Assembly (NCBI RefSeq): GCF_001640025.1
Contig: NC_031671.1
Coordinates: forward strand, 2,232,001-2,296,000
DNA: 64,000 bases
Source of the DNA: Sugiyamaella lignohabitans
Lineage: Eukaryota > Ascomycota > Dipodascomycetes > Dipodascales > Trichomonascaceae
Reading direction: 5' to 3'
Position numbers and translations under genes: made by a program. The notes under the pieces were generated by a model. The model saw only the letters and a list, made by a program, of their open reading frames with translations. It searched no databases and was not told the origin of the DNA. Below, piece by piece: positions 41,143-50,229 of this stretch (position 1 is the stretch's first letter; each line of letters starts with the position of its first letter).

Positions 41143-41215
41143 CTTCCACGACAGGGCTTGAACCTGCAATCTCCTGATTCGTAGTCAGACGCCTTGCCAA
41201 TTAGGCCACGTGGAA
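41143..41215 (-). tRNA. tRNA-Arg (anticodon ACG)
   Basis: The minus strand folds into a standard cloverleaf. The acceptor stem TTCCACG pairs perfectly with CGTGGAA, with discriminator G. The D arm is GCCTAATTGGCAAGGC. The anticodon arm is TCTGA-CTACGAA-TCAGG with anticodon ACG, and the T arm is GCAGG-TTCAAGC-CCTGT. There is no intron. The internal promoter boxes are intact (TGGCCTAATTGG; GGTTCAAGCC). ACG, with A34 read as inosine, decodes CGU/CGC/CGA arginine codons. A T-arm-like hairpin and a run of seven T follow on the minus strand. Confidence 0.93.
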
Positions 41216-41390
41216 CTTTTCTTGATGTGTTTGAACCACCCATATCCTTGAATTCCAAAGTGTCTTACTCTCCCTCTATACCTCGACCCGGATTATTAGC
41301 ATTTTTTTGTAATTCTGGCCGCATTATTCCTACCCAAACAGACTCGATGCACTCCCGACTTCTCCCTACGAACGCACTACCACTAGAGCT

Positions 41391-41451
41391 CGACTCGAGC
41401 GCAGCGAGAGGAGCAACGGGGTCTGGGGCGGAGCCCCAGCCGCCGGAGGCA
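41391..41451 (-). repeat. Double-hairpin GC element, solo, reverse
   Basis: Reverse unit with the CTCGAGCGCAGCGAGAG-type hairpin. It lies between tRNA-Arg and the dioxygenase-like gene, about 190 bp before its ATG. Confidence 0.9.
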
Positions 41452-41639
41452 GATGCAGGGAGACAATTATGCTTATAAATCTGCAGAGTGCCCGTTAGTA
41501 ATGAATCCCCGCGCTTCACGTGAGATCTGGTAATCTGATTAACGTGCTTACATGTTACCCTAATACACAACATCATTGGCGCCGTAGTGTATAGATAAGG
41601 TCGATACCGCCGGTCCAGTTGAAGAAGTGACGAGAAATC

Positions 41640-42283
41640 ATGGCTACTCAGGAGAGGACACCGTATAACGAGCACATCAAGAGCTTTGATGTTCACACGT
41701 ATTTTGCTCAGAGCTATGAGCCTGCTAAGAAGGAGGCTTTTGAGTTGAGAGAACGGTTCCAGCGGGACTTTGCACCTGAGCTTGAGAAGGGCCTCGTTCG
41801 TGTGTTCAAATTCCACGACTACCCTCTGGGACCACATCCATATGGCATGTTTGAGGTGGATTTCCATACTCCTGAAATGTTTGCAAAGGTAGTTCCATGG
41901 TAAGTAGGGAAATCTGTGAATCAGAATAGTGGCTAGGAAGACGTATGTTAACATTGGGCAGGTTTCAATTGAATCATGGCAGTCTCAGTGTCTTAGTCCA
42001 TCCACACACTGGATTTGATGTTGCGGACCACACTGATCACGCCATCTGGATCGGTGAGAAAGTGCCATTAATAGTCGGAGTTTTGGAAGCAGCAGAGAAA
42101 AGACAGTCAGCCGCTGCTGCTACTACTGCACCTATTGCACCTATTGCTGTTGCCAGTGCTGCTACTACTGCACCTATTGCTGTTGCCGCTATTACTGCAC
42201 CTATTTCTGTTGCCGCTATGCTTCTGCTTTCGTTGCCACTACTGCTTCTGCTTCTTTGTTATCTCATGCAGTATGATATATAA
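41640..42283 (+). CDS. DOPA 4,5-dioxygenase-like protein (one intron)
   Basis: The spliced product is 193 residues from exons 41640-41899 and 41962-42283. The intron has donor GTAAGT, branch TGTTAAC and acceptor CAG. Joining gives VVPW-FQLNHGSLSVLVHPHTG. The family (aromatic ring-opening, DOPA 4,5-dioxygenase) is shown by IKSFDVHTYF at residues 14-23, FKFHDYPLGPHPYGMFEVDF, and HGSLSVLVHPHTGFDVADHTDHAIWIG. These hold the expected metal-binding histidines. In this small family the protein usually ends soon after the last motif. Here about 60 extra residues are encoded by a GCTACTACTGCACCTATT-type low-complexity tract, then LLLLLLCYLM. The C-terminus is therefore uncertain. The substrate is unknown. 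Confidence 0.8.
42110..42250 (+). repeat. Imperfect GCTACTACTGCACCTATT repeat tract
   Basis: The words GCTACTACTGCACCTATT and GCTGTTGCC recur three to four times at the 3' end of the dioxygenase-like gene, encoding Ala/Thr/Pro/Ile/Val-rich sequence. They then grade into a CTGCTT-rich run. Confidence 0.7.
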
Positions 42284-42542
42284 TGAATTGTATTTTGTAG
42301 ACGTCTGTTCATCAGAGCTCGGTCGGCTATCGGGATTAGATAACTCAGGGGAAGCAGCGGCAAGTAGCCGAGTCGATCTCACACGGCTATCGGAGGTACC
42401 TAGCGAGACACGTGACTGGTTTTTTCACTATCAGCAAACGCACAAACATGATGAGCAGAGATTGACTGACTACACGTTCAAGCTTATTCGCTGATAAATA
42501 ATATTAAGTCAGGGAAGTTAGACAGGGTCTAGATATTTAATA

Positions 42543-43703
42543 ATGAAGCTAATAAGGAAATCGCTAGAAAAGGACCAGTCCGGAGATATCACTCTTTGTC
42601 CAGAAGACTCTGAGGACCTGTGGTACACCTATAACTTGATCCAAGAAGGAGATGAGATAGAGGCCAAGTCCATGCGAAAAATTACCAAAGTTAATAAAGA
42701 CGGTGTTGCCAAGGGTCAAAGTACCCGAAAATTATTGAAGCTAAGGCTTAGAATTACCAAGATAGAATTTGATCCTGCTGGAGGATCATTACGAATCAAC
42801 GGACCTGTGACTGAAGATACTGAAGATGTTTCGGCCGGTACATATCACACATTGGCAGTTGAATTAAACAGAAACTTTAGACTTTTCAAACAAGAATGGG
42901 ATCTCATATCTCTTGAAGTGGTTGATAAGGCTGTAGACCCTGAAAACAAGGCCGAAGTAGGGGCTGTGGTTATGCAAGAGGGTCTAGCAAATATCTGTCT
43001 GTTGACCGAGAACATGACTGTCTTGAGACAGCGAGTTGAACAATCGTTACCAAGGAAGAAACGTGGTGATAACTCAGGCTACGAAAAAGCCTTGCAAAAA
43101 TTTTACGAAACAGTGTACACAACCATGAGAAGAAATCTGACAATCGACAAACTGAAAGCTATTTTAATCGCCTCTCCAGGATTCACTGCCAAAAGCTATT
43201 ATGACTATATGTTTCAAAGAGCAGTAACTGATGGGGATAAGCCATTTATCAAGTCGAAAGAGAAGTTTTTGGTCACACATAGCTCGTCGGGTGCTATACA
43301 CGCTTTGGAAGAGATTTTGAAGAATGCCGATGTTCAGAGACAATTGGCAGATACAAAATACGGACGAGAAACGATAATTCTAGATAAATTCTTTAAAACC
43401 ATGAATGATGACGAAGCCAGAGCATGGTATGGTCCACGGCATGTTGAAGAGGCCGTGAACAGGGGTGCCGTATCTACTCTACTCATTACCGACACATTAT
43501 TTAGAAGCAACAACATCCAGACCAGGAAAAAATACATTTCCATGGTCGAAACAGTAAGAGGCTCCGGAGGAGAATCCCTGATATTCAGCAGTTTGCATTC
43601 GTCGGGTGAGCAGCTCGATCAGATCAGTGGTATTGCATGTATATTATCATACCCTCTAGCTGAGCTAGAAGATATTGACGATGAAGAAGAAGAGGATGAA
43701 TAG
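42543..43703 (+). CDS. DOM34: Pelota/Dom34 ribosome rescue factor
   Basis: A 386-residue eRF1-like protein that, with Hbs1, binds empty A sites of stalled ribosomes and promotes no-go decay and subunit splitting. The N-terminal Sm-like domain (MKLIRKSLEKDQSGDITLCPEDSEDLWYTYNLI in part, with GDEIEAKSMRKI) is characteristic. The central domain begins near residue 135 (AEVGAVVMQEGLANICLLTENMTVLRQRVEQSLPRK in part) and lacks the GGQ motif of eRF1, as expected. The C-terminal domain includes HSSSGAIHALEEIL, AWYGPRHVEEAVNRGAVSTLLITDTLFR and FSSLHSSGEQLDQISGIACILSYPL. It ends in an acidic tail. Length fits the family (386 in S. cerevisiae). The start is the ATG at 42543. Confidence 0.97.
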   Translation: MKLIRKSLEKDQSGDITLCPEDSEDLWYTYNLIQEGDEIEAKSMRKITKVNKDGVAKGQSTRKLLKLRLRITKIEFDPAGGSLRINGPVTEDTEDVSAGTYHTLAVELNRNFRLFKQEWDLISLEVVDKAVDPENKAEVGAVVMQEGLANICLLTENMTVLRQRVEQSLPRKKRGDNSGYEKALQKFYETVYTTMRRNLTIDKLKAILIASPGFTAKSYYDYMFQRAVTDGDKPFIKSKEKFLVTHSSSGAIHALEEILKNADVQRQLADTKYGRETIILDKFFKTMNDDEARAWYGPRHVEEAVNRGAVSTLLITDTLFRSNNIQTRKKYISMVETVRGSGGESLIFSSLHSSGEQLDQISGIACILSYPLAELEDIDDEEEEDE

Positions 43704-44506
43704 AAAAAATAGATACAATCGCATAACTAACTACAATTTGATGAAGATCAAGAGAATGGCATCTGGGGCCCGGTCCCAGAATACGGTACTCTCTTCATTT
43801 GGGTCACGTCAGGGTTAACGTTGCCAGCAGGATCGCTGGTTTGAACACGATGGGATCTGGGGTAGTACCGCGGCCGTTGGTAATATACGTAGCGTTACAT
43901 ACGGAAAAAAGAAGGCGGTGAGCTGGGGTACATAACAGGGGGTTAAACTTGCATGAACATGGTGCCGTGCTTAGTGGAGATCGGGTTCTGATCTGGTTTG
44001 CGGATATTTGGAAATAGATCCCCGCACGGTCGGAGTGGAATAATCGGCAATTCATTCTGCCATTGATGGTCATGGTTGTAGGAGTTTGTATCACGCCATT
44101 TCTATACTGAAAGCATTTCAGTTTTGTTGTAGTCTCTACTAATATTATTCACACCGGTATACAATGTCTTGTGGTCAACGAGGAACGTTTCATATTCTGT
44201 CCTGTGACGAAGTTTACTCCACAAACTGTACTCCCACAAACAATCCCCCATCTGGCGCAGGAACAGATCATCGGCATTGTTAGCTGTTTCTATTTTTCCG
44301 ATAAAACCGTGCATTGCAGTCGAGATCTCAGCAAGTATACCGAATAGGGAATTTCAGGAGTTATCCCCCCACACATCGCAGAGGTGATATGCTCTACGTT
44401 ATCGAAGTTCCATGGCGGTTTTCAATTTAGTATATAAACAACGGTAGGTCATAACCAAAATAAATTTGAAAAACAGATAATAATTGAGTTAGAAACTTTT
44501 TCAGTT
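43704..44506. other. Intergenic region upstream of the sugar transporter
   Basis: It contains two decayed GC-element remnants (43760-43790 and 43845-43882). No gene is recognised. Confidence 0.5.
43760..43882. repeat. Decayed GC-element remnants
   Basis: TCTGGGGC-CCG-GTCCCAGA at 43761-43779 keeps the first-hairpin stem with one mismatch. GGGATCTGGGGTAGTACCGC at 43851 resembles a reverse unit with several substitutions. Confidence 0.5.
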
Positions 44507-46162
44507 ATGATTCTTCCAAAGATCTATAACCAGTATTTCGTGGCTATCATCGCCACTATTGGTGGAGCCCTATTTGGGTTCGACATCAGTTCTATGAGTG
44601 CAACTATTGGTACTCCTCAATATCTGGACTATTTTAATAGTCCAAGTCCATCAACCCAAGGTGGAATTAATGCTTCGATGCCTGGTGGATCTTTGGTAGG
44701 CTCACTTGTAGCTGGTATTGTTTGTGACATGATTGGTAGAAAGTATACCATTCAATTTAGTTGTTTCCTGTGGATTGTAGGTTCTACTATTTCTTGTGCG
44801 TCTCAAAATGTGGCCATGTTAATTGTCGGTAGATTTATTAATGGACTATGTGTTGGAGTTACCTCGTCTCAAATCCCAGTATATCTATCCGAGATTTCAA
44901 GACACGAACGTCGTGGTCGCATTGTTGTGATCCAACAGCTAGCAATCGAGTGGGGTATTCTAATCCTGTTTTTTATTGGTTATGGTTGTTCATATATTCC
45001 AGGAACTGCTTCCTTCAGAATTACCTGGGGATTACAAATGGTTCCTGGCTTTGTCTTGATTTTCCTGATGCCAATGCTGCCAGAATCGCCTCGTTATCTT
45101 GCCTCGAAAGATAGATGGGACGAATGTCATGAAATTCTTGCTCAGGTACATGCCAAAGGAAACAAGGATGATACAGTCGTTCTCGCTGAAATGATGGATA
45201 TCCGTACTATTGTTGAGCTTGAACGAGATGCCTCGTCCACTTATTTGGCCCTTTTCAGTAAAAAGAATTGGAGAAGAAGTATGGTCGGAATTATGTCCCA
45301 AGTATGGCAGCAATTGGCAGGTGGTAATGTGATGCTTTACTTTGTTGTTTACGTTTTCCAAATGGCTGGTCTGACTGGACAAATTAATTTGATTGCCAGC
45401 TCGGTGCAATATGTCATCATGGTTATTTTCACCACCCCAGTTATGTTCTATGTTGACAAAGTGGGTCGTAGACCGTTGTTAATTATTGGCGCAATTGGAA
45501 TGGGTACTTTTGTTTTTGCTGTCGGTGGTATTTTGGCTACATATGGAAAATATGCTGATGAAGTTGGCGGTAATGCTAACATCCATATTACATTAGAAGG
45601 ACAATTCGGTCCTTCAAGAGGAGTTCTAGTTTGTTCATACTTGTTTGTACTGGGTAAGTGATCAGACTGGTCCAGTTTAAGGTCGCAGTTCTAACATTTT
45701 TTAGTTTACTCTTTGACATTGGCTCCTGTGTGTTGGGTAGTGTCTCCAGAAGTGTTTCCTCTGAATTTGAGAAGTAAAGGAATGGTAAGTAATAAAGCTT
45801 TTTTTTCCCAGTGCTTGGTTACAATAAACTGACAAATTTAGGCCGCCTCTGCTGCAGGCAACTGGGCATTCAACTTGGCTTTATCTTATTTCGTGCCGCC
45901 AGCCCTGGCTAATATCGGTTACAAAACATTCATAATTTTCGGTGTGTTTTGTGTTGTAATGACTATTCATTTCTTCCTGATGTGGCCCGAAACAGCTGGT
46001 AAGACCCTGGAGGAGATCGACGACTTGTTCGCTCCTGGAGCACTTCCCGCTTGGAAAACTCGTGTTGGTCATAGTCGTCTTGACGACGAAATCAATGAAC
46101 TTGAATTAGGAGCCGAAAAGCACGAGATTCACCATTATGAGAAAAATGATGCTGATGTCTGA
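44507..46162 (+). CDS. MFS sugar transporter (two introns)
   Basis: The spliced product is 515 residues from exons 44507-45653, 45705-45784 and 45842-46162. Both donors are GTAAGT. Intron 1 has branch TTCTAAC and acceptor TTAG. Intron 2 ends in TTTAG. The joins restore LFVL-VYSLTLAPVCWVVSPEVFPLNLRSKGM-AASAAGNWAFN, the sugar-porter signature around helices 10-11. Other family marks are GGALFGFDISSMSATIG in helix 1, CDMIGRK, GRFINGLCVG, PVYLSEISRHERRGR, PESPRYL and VDKVGRRPLL. About 12 membrane segments are visible. It most resembles fungal high-affinity glucose/hexose carriers, but the substrate cannot be read from sequence. The cytosolic C-terminus is acidic and His-containing. A solo GC element lies 219 bp downstream. 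Confidence 0.92.
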
Positions 46163-46380
46163 TGCTTTAATTCCTACCTTATGCAACTTATTTAGTGAAT
46201 ATATTATGTTTGAGCTTTGAATTGCACAAAACAAAAAAAAGGCAATGAGCAAGCAAAATTCGCAACCGAGGGCTAGTCCAGATCATAGAAAGGCCGCTAG
46301 ATTAAACATATAAGTTTTACAGCAAGTTTTGCTACTTTCCTGGTCACATCTCTCGCAGCTCAGGGGGTAATCGGTGGACC

Positions 46381-46441
46381 CTACTCGAGCGCAGCGAGAG
46401 TAGCAATGGGGTCTGGGGCAGCGCCCCAGCCGCCGGAGGCA
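46381..46441 (-). repeat. Double-hairpin GC element, solo, reverse
   Basis: Reverse unit with loop GCT on its own strand and a CTACTCGAGCGCAGCGAGAG end. It lies between the tandem transporter and RAV2 genes. Confidence 0.9.
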
Positions 46442-46534
46442 AATCGACTGGAGAAAACGCTATATATAAATAAATAAAGCATGATGTTTATTTAAATATT
46501 ATATTTATATTGATGGTAGTGTGGTATCCGTGCT

Positions 46535-46548
46535 CACGTGATTACCCG
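46535..46548. promoter_or_regulatory. E-box plus Reb1-like site before RAV2
   Basis: CACGTG (46535-46540) is followed immediately by TTACCCG (46542-46548), the Reb1 core. The sites end 9 bp before the first ATG at 46558. This suggests that transcription starts further down and that translation begins at the ATG at 46597. Confidence 0.45.
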
Positions 46549-46557
46549 TGCATTTAA

Positions 46558-47526
46558 ATGTTAAGCAGCAGAGCACACGAGAGCGATGAAGAGACAATGA
46601 CGACCACAATCGAGCAGAAGGAACAGGAGGCTCAAAAGAATGAATTGAGATGGCTCTTGGAGGAAATCCACTTGGATGTAAAGTCGTCTGTGATAGTAGG
46701 GATAGAAGAGTGCTTGTCACGACTGTGCGACCGAGAAAATGCGGTGAAGCTGGTCATGTCATCAAGCAGGCGAGAAACTGTGAAGGGTACTGTCGATAGA
46801 GTAGGAACCTATATTAGTGAGTGCGATATGTTAATCAAGCTACCGAGTGCCAATAAAGGGCATCCGTTTCCAATTCGACTCGGCAAAGACCCCATAGCAA
46901 CTAAATCGGGGACCAGTAGTCCAACTGTCCATCCAACTGGTCAGGTAACGGAGTCAAAAGCTAACACATCATATCCTCTTATTCAACTGGTCGATACAGT
47001 TAATTTTCTAGATGAAGCACTTAGTTTATCACAGCAATTGACAATTGATTGTCAGGCATTAAGCAAGGAGGGTCATTCACACAGTCATATTAACACACAG
47101 ATGGGGCTTGGACAATTACTTGGTCTCGTCAAAAATGCATTATCAACTCTACACGAGCCTAAACCTAGTTCTATATATCCTCAAAGGCGAACAGATCGTA
47201 CGAAATTCTCGGGTTTACCAGCAGGCGTAGCAGTTGACTTTTATTTGATCGATTCCAATGTAATTACCGATATTCGAGCATATGAAGATATCGACGACCC
47301 ATCTACTAGTCCAGTTGATGCGTTTGGAGCTATTACCAGCATGCTTTCAATTGGTAAGAAAAAGCATCCCCCTCAGATTATAAAGCACGGCGATCTGTCT
47401 ATAATTGAGCATGAGCGAGTGCGTATAGAGTCGCAAGATCCGAACCTCATTTCTGTGACTACAAAGTTGACTGCTCTGGAAGCTCTTCTTGAATCCATTG
47501 TGCGGAAGCTACAGCTCTGTACCTGA
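46558..47526 (+). CDS. RAV2: RAVE complex subunit Rav2 (Rogdi family)
   Basis: The 322-residue protein matches the Rogdi/Rav2 family. Rav2 acts with Rav1 and Skp1 to assemble V-ATPase V1 with Vo at the vacuole and endosomes. The family marks are NELRWLLEEIHLDVKSSV near the N-terminus (compare EFRWLLHDEVHAVLKQL in Rogdi), then ETVKGTVDRVGTYISECDMLIKLP. Later come a short helix VDTVNFLDEALSLSQQL and a conserved FSGLPAGVAVDFYLIDSNVITDIRAY block, in which the beta-domain of the family lies. The C-terminal helix LTALEALLESIVRKLQL pairs with the N-terminal helices. A second ATG at 46597 (MTTTIEQKE) may be the true start, given promoter-like sites just before 46558. It is convergent with SPC19, without an intervening GC element. 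Confidence 0.8.
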   Translation: MLSSRAHESDEETMTTTIEQKEQEAQKNELRWLLEEIHLDVKSSVIVGIEECLSRLCDRENAVKLVMSSSRRETVKGTVDRVGTYISECDMLIKLPSANKGHPFPIRLGKDPIATKSGTSSPTVHPTGQVTESKANTSYPLIQLVDTVNFLDEALSLSQQLTIDCQALSKEGHSHSHINTQMGLGQLLGLVKNALSTLHEPKPSSIYPQRRTDRTKFSGLPAGVAVDFYLIDSNVITDIRAYEDIDDPSTSPVDAFGAITSMLSIGKKKHPPQIIKHGDLSIIEHERVRIESQDPNLISVTTKLTALEALLESIVRKLQLCT

Positions 47527-47686
47527 AATGGTTATCGATAAGTTGTAGAATCATAGTAGTGAGTGAAACCGGACTGCAAGATGCTCCTTTTCACATCTGC
47601 AATTAGGACTCATTGAAATATGTGGTTTGAGGTAGGCGGGTCCCGATCCATATATTGATATAAGAAGAGATACCAATAGATATTTA

Positions 47687-48252
47687 TTATTGATGAGTCC
47701 ATGCTAAGCTCATTCGTGCCTTCTGTTTCTGTAGGTTAAGTCTCTTGATGGAATATGCTAGTCGGTCTCTCTTCTGTTGGAGTTCTTGCAGTGTGTTTAA
47801 TTGCTCATCGGTGGGTTTATCGGACGAGGTTGAGTAGGTTGTATTTGATCCTCCTGCACTGCTGCTATTGAATTGTGAAAGTCGTACTTGCTGAAGTTCA
47901 GCTTTTGAGGTCAGTGAGCGCTCTTTACGTTCCAACCTGGCGAGCTCGCGTTCTGCACGATCTAGTAAAGATAGAATCTGTGGGTGGATTTCTGTAGCAA
48001 CCTCATTTTTAGCCTGTTCAACATCCCTGGCAGATACTACTCCAAAAACTCTATTGGTTTCTAATACAACTTGTAGCCTTTCGAAATCTTTTGTGGCTGA
48101 ATCTAGTGTCTTGTTGGTTTCCCGCAGCTAGACATAGCGTTGTTAGAGAGTTGTCTTTACCATATTTTATAAAAAATTTTATCACTTACCAAACCAATGG
48201 TTGAATTTAATACACCCACCGAGCTCTGAAGACTAATATCATGTGAATTCAT
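47687..48252 (-). CDS. SPC19: DASH/Dam1 complex subunit Spc19 (one intron)
   Basis: The spliced product is 167 residues from exons 48252-48190 and 48127-47687. The intron (48128-48189, 62 bp) has donor GTAAGT, branch CTCTAAC and acceptor CTAG. The protein begins MNSHDISLQSSVGVLNSTIGL and joins to LRETNKTLDSATKDFERLQVVLETNRVFGVV, the Spc19 N-terminal signature. AEREL and LERKERSLTSKAELQQVRL follow, then a Ser/Thr-rich linker and LQELQQKRDRLAYSIKRLNLQ, a conserved coiled coil. Spc19 is part of the ring complex coupling kinetochores to spindle microtubules. Neither exon has a standard long frame from an ATG on its own except through this join. It ends 160 bp from the convergent RAV2. Confidence 0.9.
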
Positions 48253-48530
48253 ATTAGTTTTTCAGCGATGGAGATAGAAAGATGGATAGAATTAGATCAT
48301 GCATCAATTAAAGATATAAACAAATCAAGCGTGTAACGCGATTGGCAGCCGCGTGAACAGATGCTACAGATAAGATAAGCTTATTTCATGCGATCTTAAT
48401 CTTAGAGATGAGCTGACCGGTTATAAATATGCTCATTAGCTTTATTAAACAAAGAAAAGGTAACAGTCTTAGATATATATGTACAGAATTAGGATGCTCG
48501 ATAATAGGACAATAGCCGAAAACCAATTAG

Positions 48531-49357
48531 TTACCTGGTCAAGGAGCGAATAAGATTATAAGCTCCGATAGTGTTAAATTTCAACCACTCGCTAGTGCTG
48601 TCGGAAACATATTTTGCAGATTCGAGTTCATTCAATCTCCTGTCAACAAATTCCATTGTACTGCGAAAGTTGCTTGATGAATCTTGGGTCATGAATAGTT
48701 CTAGATATTGTTAGATATGGCCCTGGCCACAGACTGGCTCAGTCTGTGTCCTGTCAAGTTTTTCAAGTCTAATAGCTATAAGCTAGCAATATAATAATAT
48801 GAACGCCTCTCAATAGAGCAATTGTTCCTTGAAAAGACTGAATCACTAGATCGAAACTTACCTGACGAGGCATAGATGGCAGACAATGATCCTCGGTTGG
48901 TGTACCAATCAAATCCAGTTGATCGATCATGGGCCAGGTACATTATTTCATCTGATAGAGAGTGCAGCTCTTCTAAAGAGCCTGGAAGGTTGCTAGGTAA
49001 AGTCATTATTGAAATAGCTTCGGAAAGACGGGTAGGTGAGCCTAGTACCTCAATGTTGGCTCGAAGTCGTGATTTTACTAGAGAAGAGAGAATATTATGG
49101 GATGGAGTTGAAGTAGGCAGTTCAGCAGCTGATTTGGAAAGTGCTAATCGTTGTTGTTTAAGATGATGTTGAACAAGATTGAAAGTTCCTTGTGGAAACA
49201 CAGAATGAGCAGCATCCGAATATCCTAGCTCACGAATACCTTTGACAAGAGCGTTCTCAAAACCGAGTTCAGGAACATATTTCAGTGACACATCGAGGAT
49301 CTGTGTTGTGGATTTTGACGCAGATGATGCTGTCGAATACAATCGTCGAGCAAACAT
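48531..49357 (-). CDS. COQ9: Ubiquinone biosynthesis protein Coq9 (one intron)
   Basis: The spliced product is 221 residues from exons 49357-48862 and 48700-48531. Coq9 is a lipid-binding partner of Coq7 in the mitochondrial CoQ synthome. The N-terminus (MFARRLYSTASSASKST) is a mitochondrial presequence. The TetR-like fold follows: ILDVSLKYVPELGFENALVKGIRELGY matches the conserved L-x-FVPE-GFS-x-x-SI region. LEELHSLSDEIMYLAHDRSTGFDWYTNRGSLSAIYASSG contains the conserved lipid-binding segment. The intron has donor GTAAGT, branch ATCTAAC and acceptor CTAG. Joining gives ELFMTQDSSSNFRSTMEFVDRRL, the family C-terminal helix. An unspliced reading would end in an unrelated 21-residue tail. Confidence 0.95.
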
Positions 49358-50229
49358 TTCGTTTATAGTCTAGAGAAGAGTTGAATGAACTGAAATGAAC
49401 TGTCAAACCTCAGTTCACTGGGATGATTATGGCCTTACTATAATATGCTTCAGGGTTAGGTTCAACTCTGAGAGATGAAGCCAAAAGCAAGCAGGGATAC
49501 TTTTAAACACCTCTTTGAGAGGATATTTAAAGTATCCTTATCAATTAACTCTTAAAATAAAAACAAACGGCAGTAGAACCCACTGAACGTTACAAAAGTT
49601 ACAGAGAAACGATAACTGACAGCCAACGATTATACTTGACTTTACAACTCTGTTAGACTATATCGCCGCATGAGGCGTGTACTAACATTATTACTACGAG
49701 GATATCACACACCACCAGATTATAACAATAGTAGAATACAAGCAACAGCCGGACAGCGGCCAGACTAGCAGCAGCAGTTGATAGTTATTGCAGCAGTGCA
49801 GCTTGATGTGAATTGGAAATATTTGGCTCACAGGGTAAATAAAGACTAGTAGAGTTGCAAGCAAATATAGAAAGGACAGACACCGCTATATTTACACAAA
49901 CTTCCAGGAAGTGTGGTGAAGCTTTGTGGCTGGAAGATAGTTCGATAAAGAAAACAAACTCTAATTGTGTTCGCGATCACTTGTCTTTAGATACACAGTA
50001 CATTGTTATTAAGGCAGCCAACCGGATATATTTGCCAGGGAGACCCTCGGCCCCATTAGGAACGGTACGGAACAACTAAATTACTGATCGGACCAGGAGA
50101 ACGAGATATTCTGTGAGCACAAGACTGTGTACGAGCTCACAATTTAAGAATCTCAAAAAAACAGCAAGATACGCGATTTCATCGATTAAGTTCTAATTCT
50201 ACACAAACTCTCGTTTGATTTCAGTTCAG
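49358..50229. other. Divergent intergenic region, COQ9 / VPS64
   Basis: About 870 bp of AT-rich sequence. No gene, tRNA or GC element is recognised. Confidence 0.5.

Larger units (their letters stand above)
40653..41143. other. Intergenic region with two tandem GC elements
   Basis: Two direct-repeat GC units follow MOCS1. The tRNA trailer occupies the right-hand end. No gene is recognised. Confidence 0.55.
46163..46557. other. Intergenic region, transporter / RAV2
   Basis: It holds one solo GC-rich unit (46381-46441) and, close to the next gene, an E-box next to a Reb1-like site. Confidence 0.55.
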
